Shown one piece after another: positions 51,201 through 60,900 of a stretch of DNA of 64,000 nucleotides (positions are counted from its first letter, which is position 1; the number at the start of each line of letters is the position of its first letter). The notes under the pieces were generated by a model that had not been told where the DNA came from, did not search any database, and saw only the letters and a list, made by a program, of their open reading frames with translations. The position numbers and the translations under genes were made by a program. The stretch is taken from positions 1-64,000 of the forward strand of contig JASJOG010000336.1 in the NCBI GenBank assembly GCA_030142905.1, written 5' to 3'. This DNA comes from Heliopora coerulea (lineage: Eukaryota > Cnidaria > Anthozoa > Scleralcyonacea > Helioporidae).

Positions 51201-54200
51201 AAACAAGTATTTCATTCATGAAATGGAAGATATAAATATGAAAATTAATTTCAAATATGAAATTAACATTTATTTCAGATATGATAGTGAAATATTTTCA
51301 CACATGAAGCACTATTTCTAAATTTTTGTAAAAGATTCTTTACCATCGAATGACAAGTTATTTAGGATCAGCACTCGTTCGGTTAAATGATGCAATGTGG
51401 ATGTTGACGGGCCTAGGTTTATGCGCAGATCAAAGAAAGCTTTCAATGGCAGTGCTTTTACAGCATGATGATGTAGGATGACTGTGCACAAGGACATGGC
51501 GTCCACAGTTAAAATGAATTTGTTAGGGCAATTTTAAAGAAATCAATCATAAATAGGTAGGGCGCGATTGGCGTCTTAACTAAACAAGACATTGTGTTGT
51601 GACATACTGGAAATTTGCTTGGTAGGACAAATCCAATGGCAGAAGTCTTTGGATTGCTTAAAATGAGCTTTTGAGCAGTAGCTACCAAATGGCCACTAGC
51701 AATAAAATTATTAATGGTAGTTTTAACCATATTTTGGTGGGATGAACAAGGATAGAAATTTAACTTAGTGTAAATAGAAATAGCTAAAGGGTTGTGTATT
51801 GCCAAAAAATATATATATATATACAAAAGAGAAACTGACGTTACGAGCAAAGGCCCTTCGTCATAGTGTTTTGACTTTTCATTCCGGCGAAGGGCCTTCA
51901 CTCAAAACGTCAGTTTCTCTCTTATATGTATTTTTTGGCAGTACACAACCATTTGACTGTTTCTATTTGATAAACAACTGCCTCCGTAGCACTTCTTTTA
52001 TATAACTTAGTGTAAAAGTTGGCATCACCGAGAAGACCAAGAGCCTTTGGACGATGTAAATTGGCTCTCCCGACAACAAGCTGTACGTCAGGTCGTTAGC
52101 CTGATTGCGGTGATCTGAAAATTAACGAGGTTTTTTTTCTGATGTAGTTTTACAACGACTGCAGCCTGGTCGTCACCTAGCGGTCATCAACAGTCAGTCA
52201 TTATGGGCTGTGACATGAAATACCCTAAAATTAGGGCCAGCAAACTTTTAGCAACGAACTTCATGAAGACTGGTCAAAAACCACAATTATAAAATCATTA
52301 ATCTCCCTCCACTGTGCACTGGTTGAGAAGATAGACCTCCTTGACCGTAAAAGAACTCTGACATTAACCTTCTCTTTTTAAAGGTTGGTAACGGCCGTAA
52401 CTTGTGTCAAAGAATTGCAACGTTTCGAGCAAAGGCCCTTCGTCAGAGAAAGAAACATGTTCTGAAATAGGAGTAGCAACAAGACTAGGTTTTGTACGAA
52501 AAGAAGTCATGTAATAAAAAGTTAACCAACGAAATCTGAGAATTGGTTAAAAGACAGAAGCTTAAGACATCATTGCCACCAAGATGTATGCATAACCAGG
52601 ACATCATTTTATGAGATGCATATGAAGCACAAAACGACTCGTCTTTTACGCACCTTGAGGGACCAGCAGTAAATTCGGTTCATCTTCTTTGAAATTCGAG
52701 AGAAATTTTCTGGGGGCAGGATATTTTCTTTCTGCAAGAAGCAAACAAAAAATGACATAACCAAATAGCAGCTCGTAACAAATTGTTTTCCTTTATTTTT
52801 TTGACCTCACCATGTTCTAACGTGTCTTAGTTACTTAAATTCTAAGCATCATAACTCCTGCTATGCTAATCTTCAAATCTGCATCAGGTACGGTGTTCCA
52901 TATTCCTTTCACCTTTCGAATATCTTTTCATTAAGGGACCTAATTCTCCGTAATCTTAGGTTGCTCCTAGTTTGCAAATATACGTGTAGTAGCTGCGGAG
53001 CTCTGAATGTTCGTCAAACTTCATGCCCCCTACACAATCGTGACTCAGACAACATGCAAATGTCAACCATTATTTGAAAGGTACGGTGTAATCTATCCTA
53101 TTCGTGATGAACTAAGAGTGAATTAGCCAGTAAATCAAAACCGTCATAAAATGCCTAAATTGGTTTGACGTCTCTTCCTTTGTTTTTAATTTTTCGTCGT
53201 TGTCTTTCTTCCTTGTCTTCTCTTTACCTGGTTTTCCTTTTTTCGTCCTTTATTTTGCTATTCTGTTTTGCTACCTTTCACCTTTCTTACATTTCCACTC
53301 GTCATTCAGTCCGTGATAAACTATGTTTTAACTAAGTCCTTTTCATTTACTGGTTACGCCTTCGATTCGTCCACGTAATTATCAATTCTTTGAAACTGTA
53401 TATTAAGACCACCATGCTTACATTAACTCTTTCGCGGTGGGAATTCCTCCTTTATTGGGTAAAATCGTCTGGAAATAGCCCAAGTAACATCGCCTGGCGT
53501 TGGCCCGAGTAAGATCGTATGGCGTTAGTCCGAGTAAAATAATCTGGTGTTAGCCCTAGTAAAATAAAAGTCCTGTCCGGCCGGGAAAGGGTATATTTTG
53601 ATGGTTTTATTTTTGGTGGTTATAATTACGTCTTTCCCAATGGCAACTCTCCCTTTGACGAGCAAAATCGTGTGGTGTTAGCCAGAGCAGAATAATAGAT
53701 GTCTTATCCCACCGGGAAAGAGTTCACTTTGATGTTATTTTTGGCGGTTATAACTATTTACTGCTGAACTTTCAACGAAACATCAGACCCCCCCAAATAT
53801 TAGCAATTGCAATTCGGCTACGATAAGAATATCACCGTTAATAACGGTACATTAAATAGATTTTAATGACTCTTAATTTTCAATGCAAGAAGGCAAAGGA
53901 AGTTTACAATGCCCTTTAACACTTTCATGCATTAATATTTTTTTCCCTTCTGTTTAATGTTGTCTTTTCGCTGTTTGCTCTGTTCTTCAATTTATTCAAT
54001 TCTTGAATTTGTTTTTGTACCAAATCTGTGTGTAGGAAAGAATTAAATTACGATGGGGTCTTTAGACTGCCAAATAACTTGACAGCTATTGCAAGGAAAC
54101 TGATTTGATTCTCTGGATGGTTACTAAGGCGACATAGAATCATCAGGAAATGAAATCCTAGGGCACCATAGCTTATCCCTTCTCAAAACGATTATAAGGT

Positions 54201-57200
54201 TCAACATTACTTTTTTTAATATTACATGTTAGTTTCCCAAACAAAGTTATCACATTTCATTCTATTCCTCTGAAGTTTGCTGAACAGTAAAGTTCTCTCA
54301 TTCAGTTCGTTTTACACGTAGCAAAGATCATGCATTCACCAGGGTGTTTCTAGAATGTATTACTGCTCTGGGGATAGCTTCTACGGCGAATATAAAGTAA
54401 AATACATTTAAAATTCTTTGCATTTATCCATCAAACCGACAAATGGAAAACTTCACACATGTTATTGAATTAATCTAAACAAAATCTATTTCGTACAAAA
54501 AAAAACATCTCGTAAAATCATAGATTCGGATCAATATCCTTTAATAGTATATTTAGTCTTTATTTCAAATTTGAAAACCTCTCACTTTTCACAACTTTAA
54601 GGTTCTTCACTCCAATAAATCCAATATCCCTAAAGTATCATTATTTTTAAAAATCCTTCTGATTAAGTTTAACATGCCGGTTTAAAAGTCGGAAAAGACG
54701 TAATACTTTTCAGATGATAAACGGCCATGCAAGACAGATTTTATATGCTGTAATTAAATTTAGTGCCGCGTTAACAATGGGGTACGTACCCCAGGGCCCT
54801 CCACATAAAAGGGGCCCTCCACATAAAAGAGGTCCCCACATAGAGGTTTTTCACAAAACAATTATAATAATAACATAATAGCCAGAGTCGCCGAAAGCTG
54901 GTGCGGGCCCCAGGAGGAGAGGTAGAGAAGTTGGTAGACGACCTTCAGTCGAAAATTAATTTGATTAATCTCGCAACTATCGGGCAAAATGAAGCTTTGT
55001 ATTCTTTCTGTTTCGTAACTTTTCTAACTTAATTCACTGCAATGCACGAATGCCTCGTCATATGAACTTCAGAAACAAACCAAAAAGTAAAGTAATTTCA
55101 TCTTTAAATTAATAAATACAGGTAATACTAAGCTCAAAATTTTATAGTAGGTTTGCAAACATTGCTTCATATGCAGTTAATTCATTATTCTGTGAATGAG
55201 TTTATGCCGTCAGTACTTTAAGGTGATAGTTCAAGTTAAACCACGCACATGGATGACCCATAAGTGTAAACGTCAAGTAATATGGAATGATTTACCTTTT
55301 CGTGTCTGGAACACGGAAGATGCCAAATTGGAATGCAAAAATGATCATATTGTCGCATCACTTTATTTACTTAGAACCAGTGATGGCACATGAGCAATAC
55401 TTCTTTATTTAAGTGATACGAAATCTGAATGCAATGTAGTACTTTCCGGCTAATCGGGCCCTTTGATTTCTTCTGGGCCCATTTATTTCTTCTGGGCCCG
55501 GGGTCAATTTGGCCCAACTTACCCCCTCCTCTCGGCGGTACTGGTAATAGATACACGAACAACAACAAGGACAACAACAAGGACAACAACAATATAAATA
55601 ACAATTAAAATAACTTTAATAAAAATATAAATAGTAAAATATTCTGAAATGGCACTTCGTGATCTATAGCAGCTAACACCAGTGCACTACAAAAACATGT
55701 ACGCAGTGAGACGGTATGCTTTGAAAGAACCATAAAAACGGTTGAGTGAAATCGAGTTGTTTACAAACATGAGCAGCTATAGAGAGGCCATTTTCATGAT
55801 ACGCACAAGCACCAGGCACGCAAGTACCCTAGTGGAGTATAGAAACGATAGAAAACAACAGAAAGGGAAGGTTGTATAAACTCTGTTGTTTAGAAGTCGA
55901 GAATACAAGAGTTTCTGAATCAGTCAGCTCATCCTACCGATATGCGTTCAGCGTTAACCCACGATAATAATTTGACACAAGTTGAATCGAAAATTGGTCA
56001 AAGCCAGGAGACTGTTTCGAAAACTGGAAAAGATATCAAGAAAAACAATTCCATATCTGGACGACGATGCATAGGCAACACAAGTTCTGGAAATTTGACT
56101 TCTTGGATGCTATCATACACCTCTGTAGCGCCAATAATGACGGGTTAGATTGTCGGTAAATGTTCGTCAAGCCCTGGAGCTTATAACCTCAGAAAAATGA
56201 TTTCTAAGCCTCAGGCGGGGATCAAAACCCCAACCTTCTGATGACCGGTGAGATGCTACAACCATTGAGCTACCCAAACTCAGATGGCAAACTTATGTGC
56301 AGGTTCGACATATGTGTTACCGTTCGATCCCCATCTCGGGTTCAAAACTCGTTTTTCTGAGGTTAAGGCTTAAAGAACGTCCATCAATCATCGACGATAT
56401 CTCGAAGCTCTGACATCTACGACATATATATCCACTTAAAGATTGGTTAATTTAACAATTCTTTCAATGGACACTGGTCTTTTGGCAATCACTGAACGTG
56501 CATGGAATTCTCACTGAATTTTCTGTAGCCAAAACAAGGAAAGAAACAAGATCAATCCAAATCAAGGTAAAAAAAAATACTGCAGTGTCACATTAATATA
56601 GTATGACCTGGCTGCCTACGCCATCAGTCTTGCATTTCTCCAGCAGAGTTTGCATTGCTTTGAATATTGGTTGAAGTTTATTTTGCGTTGCCCACCTACT
56701 CTTCGCCGTTTGCAAGAATTGTGGTTGGTGTAGCTCGAATATTTGTCACTTACGATTTTTATTATTTACGACTTTTAAGATTACATCATTCTTAGAATCA
56801 AGCTCATTATACTGCTTTTATGGGAATTAAATCATTTGTCCGTCGATTGTTTCCGGTATAATATATCGATAACCTCAACTTACACGTATGGATTTGGTGA
56901 TCGCTTAAGTTTCCATTCCCAAACAAAGCATCCTTAAAACACTTGTTATACAGTAAATATATTATGTTGTAGTGTCCATCAAAGGAGCCCCGCAAAAATA
57001 AGAGTACTTTAGGACCCCCCACAAGCTTAAACCGGCACTGATTATATTCGCTTATTGTCAAATTTATGTAAATAGATCTAGAATGATGTCATCCATCCTT
57101 TATAAGTCTGTTGTCACTAGTGTATGTGTAAGCCATATTGGTCTGACGATGTCTGAAATAAAGACGAAATATCATCTTGTTTCAGATCCGAATCTTCCGA

Positions 57201-57879
57201 TGTTGGTTTTCGGATTGCGTGTTATTTACTGTAAAATTACCGTACCAAAAATTACTTACCTGAATTCGCAAGCCTGGCCAAAACAGCAGCCAAGGTCGGT
57301 AATGAAAGGTAGGTATCTTCTTTGTTTCTTGCGTAGATTTCCACCGTTTCGGGATTGTGTTTTCCTTTGGCAAAGTCACTAGAATCAGAAAACTTAATGG
57401 TTGATACAAACGTTTTGAATATGGGACCTTAATTGGAGATATTCAGGGATGCTCATTGGACGTTCGTACAATGAAAGTTCAACGAATATCCATAAAAACT
57501 AATCATGGGTTAGCTAAACTGTAGAGATAAACCAGCCAAGTGTAATTGGCAAAGTCAAGGGAAAAAAACATAATGGGTGTGGTTAGTTTAATTTAGTTCT
57601 TAGTCAGCTGGATGGTCCTGGTCTACATATCTAATGCCGTAGAATGGTGGCAGAAAAATATACATACTGTACATACACATACATACATATACATATATAC
57701 ATGCATATGATAAGGCTTCGTGGTGCTACTCTGAGTTTCACCCTCAACTGAGTTTCAGAGTAGCAGCACGAAGCCTTATCATTAACAAAATTAACATCGC
57801 TCTACCTCTGTGGTATTGAGCACTCTGTTGTCAATTGGAAAGTCTATCATTTATATATATATATATATATATATAGTAG

Positions 57880-57913
<34 letters not shown>

Positions 57914-57914
57914 G

Positions 57915-57956
<42 letters not shown>

Positions 57957-60900
57957 GTTATATATATATATATATCAGACATTTCAAATAAGCGACAAAT
58001 TTTTTAATTGTAAACATGTTTCGGCATACTTATGCCATCCTCAGTACAGTGGAAGAGATCCAGTTCTAATTTACATAAGGTTATATATTCATGTCATGTC
58101 AAGTGATGTGGATATTAAATTACAATGTTAAGAAGGCGGAAAATATTTACAAGTTAAAAACGGTGTTAAGATGGTGTTAAAAACGGTGTTAAAATTCTTT
58201 CATTAAAATGGTATGAATTTGTGAAATGGTATGAAAAATCTTCCCGTTCGGGGCTCGGAAATCATTTTCTGAGCATAGAGCTTGAAGATCGTTCATCTAT
58301 CTTAAGATATATCCAAGCTCTCACATTTCTAAAATCATAAATTGCCTCAATCATTATTAATATAGACTGGCTTCCGCTTAGGTCGCACATATATGTCGAA
58401 CTTGCACCTTAGCTCACCATATGAGTCTCGGTAGCTCAATGGTTAGAGTGTCTCATCCGGTCATCAGAAGGTTGTAGGGTCGATCCCCGTCTGGGGCTCA
58501 GAAATCATTTTCTGAGTATAGAGCTTGAAGATCGTTCATCTAATAGTATTGTGGTAATGTATATTGCCTGTGAGTAAATTACATGGGTCGACTATCTTTG
58601 AAGTTTTATTGATGCACAACCATTGTTTTTCTTTGGGTATTGGGTCACCGACAAAGAACTATTCACTTAATCTGGCATTCAATTGCTTGCCGAAACTGGT
58701 CGGGGACAGTTTTAGCTCACGAACCCTGAAATTTAGGACTATCCTTTGAAAACCGACAGCACATTTGTAGTTATCATGGAATATGTTCTTTTAATTACTT
58801 CAGCACCAGAACGCTTTATGCTTTGCGTTATTTGTGTATTGAATGGTGTAGAATACCTGAGGTGAAAGAAAGTCTTATAAGTGGTCTAATTATCCAACAT
58901 GTGTTAAAAGTCTTATGCCGAGACCTAACAAACGGAGAAATTACCTGTAATATAAATTAAGCTGTCGATACAATTACAGTTAGAACTTGCATCACGACTA
59001 CTTTAAAGCTCCCAATTCATTTTGTTCGCTAAAATGCATTTGCCCCGTCGATTTAAATGTAACTTCGCGAGCGAAATCTCGGATGAGCACAAAAAATAAA
59101 GAGGCTCCAAGTAATTTGCTTGAGAAAGAAACATCGGGAATCAGAAATTAAAATATTCATTGTAGTAAATGGTTTTAACACTTAAGAATGGTTATTATAC
59201 TATAAATGCTTACCGTTTGATTTTTTTTAGTTTAGTGTGAACCATTAGATTTATAAATCTAATGCTTCATTCCGTTTTAAATGCTAAATATAATGTTGCT
59301 GACTACCTGAGGAAAGTCCAAGGGTTGTTGCTGTTTTGAGAACACCAGGTATGTATTTTTATCACTTCGAAGACTAGAAATGACTTTTGACTGACCTTAT
59401 TCCTGTACTAAAAGGGAAGAAGTAATACTTTCCACGAGTTCTGTACACAAAGCATTGGTCGTGAAAATTTTTGCTGGGAATAAACTTAAATCAATTCCTG
59501 GCGCGGCATTCATATTTTCCGAAACTTCATCTGCATACCTCAGATAAATTGCTTAGACCATAACGGCACTCTTCTACGTTTAGTAACTAAAGGATAACTT
59601 TTAATAATTGCTGACTGTAGAATGGCTACACACCTCACCAGCAACCCACTATGTACCAACTAAATTGTGCCAAAACCCGACAAACATATTCATGTGTTAT
59701 GTTTACATAAACGTTAAGGGCCGTGTGGGTCCTTGCGTGAACTCATTTCTAGTTTCAACCAATATTTATTGCGTGCCCACGTCATGTAAACATAGGCACG
59801 AGCTTAACCTTTCGCTGTCTGAGATGTCTCCCTTATACGAGTAAAATCGTCTGGCGTTTGCTAGAGTAAAAATAAAAAGTTGGTTATGGACCAGAAAGGG
59901 TCAGGGAGATATTTTTAGGGAGACAGTTTTTAAATCCACAGAAAAGCATTCTGAGTTCCAGAACGAAAACAAACCCATTGACACTCTAGCACTGTGGTAT
60001 ATACATCATGATCTTAATTGGCTCTTCGGCTGTGATTTGTTATTTTTGAATTTATGATGTGAAAACCTGTCACTTACTGATTCTTGCGAAGCTTTACGAC
60101 CTAAATGACACCGTTAAAAAATAAAAATTCAAAGAAGTAGATGAACGATCTTCAAGCTCGATACTCGGAAAATGATATCTGAGCCCCAGACGGGGATCGA
60201 ACCCGCAACCTTCTGATGACCGGTTAGACGCTCATCAGAAGGTTGCGGGTTCGATCCCCGTCTGGGGCTCAGATATCATTTTCCGAGTATCGAGCTTGAA
60301 GATCGTTCATCTACTTCAATATATCCAAGCTCTCATGTTTCCTAAACATCAAAAATTCAAAGCTTACACATTTATCTCACACACACCTTGCACATGAAAA
60401 ACAAAACATGAGTGAATAACCAGCTGAAACTTCGCAAATTACTAAGTTCTATGATATTTTTAAGATAATCCAAAACACTGCAGGTCATCTATATTTTTCA
60501 TAAACACCGGTCTAAGGTTATGATCCGTTAAAGCTGCTTTTGTTACTTACCTTTTCTTAGTCACTGTAACATCCTCTCGTTGATCATTCACACTTTCAAT
60601 CTGATTATAATCCATATCGATAAAATCATTCAGCATGTCTGAAAATTCTGGATCTTCCAAAGCCTCTTGGTACAACATTTCTATTTCTGCGTTGTTGTCG
60701 TCATTATTAATCACCCACAAAACTAGGTCTTCCTCCATAGCACCTCGACCACAAGCTCGTAAAGATGCAACAATAATGTCTTCGCCATATCCCATCCCCT
60801 CGAGTGTCTCTCTAGCTTTGTTGAAGGCCTCCGCTGAGTTTCTACGTTTAGAAATACAGGAACGGATTTCCGCTTGTGCTTCTAAAGCCACCTCATCTGG

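Larger units (their letters stand above)
54761..57040. mobile_element. 2.28-kb hAT-type element with 8-bp target duplication
   Basis: Ends TAGTGCCGCGTTAA and, inverted, CAGTGCCGGTTTAA, flanked by attaaatt (54753-54760) and attatatt (57041-57048), identical at 7 of 8. Just inside both ends lie G/C-rich tracts (ccccagggccctcc; ggaccccccac). No transposase is recognisable. It contains a nested 661-bp hAT-type element and a tRNA-like repeat. Confidence 0.78.

Noticed and set aside
51318..51506. Minus-strand frame [20 protein letters not shown] as a host exon
   Set aside because: It abuts the end of a MITE copy, has no fitting splice phase between E3 and E4, and those two exons already join in phase.
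57182..57409. Longest minus-strand frame over exon E2
   Set aside because: It is out of phase with E1 and E3; the neighbouring frame ([12 protein letters not shown]...) fits both.
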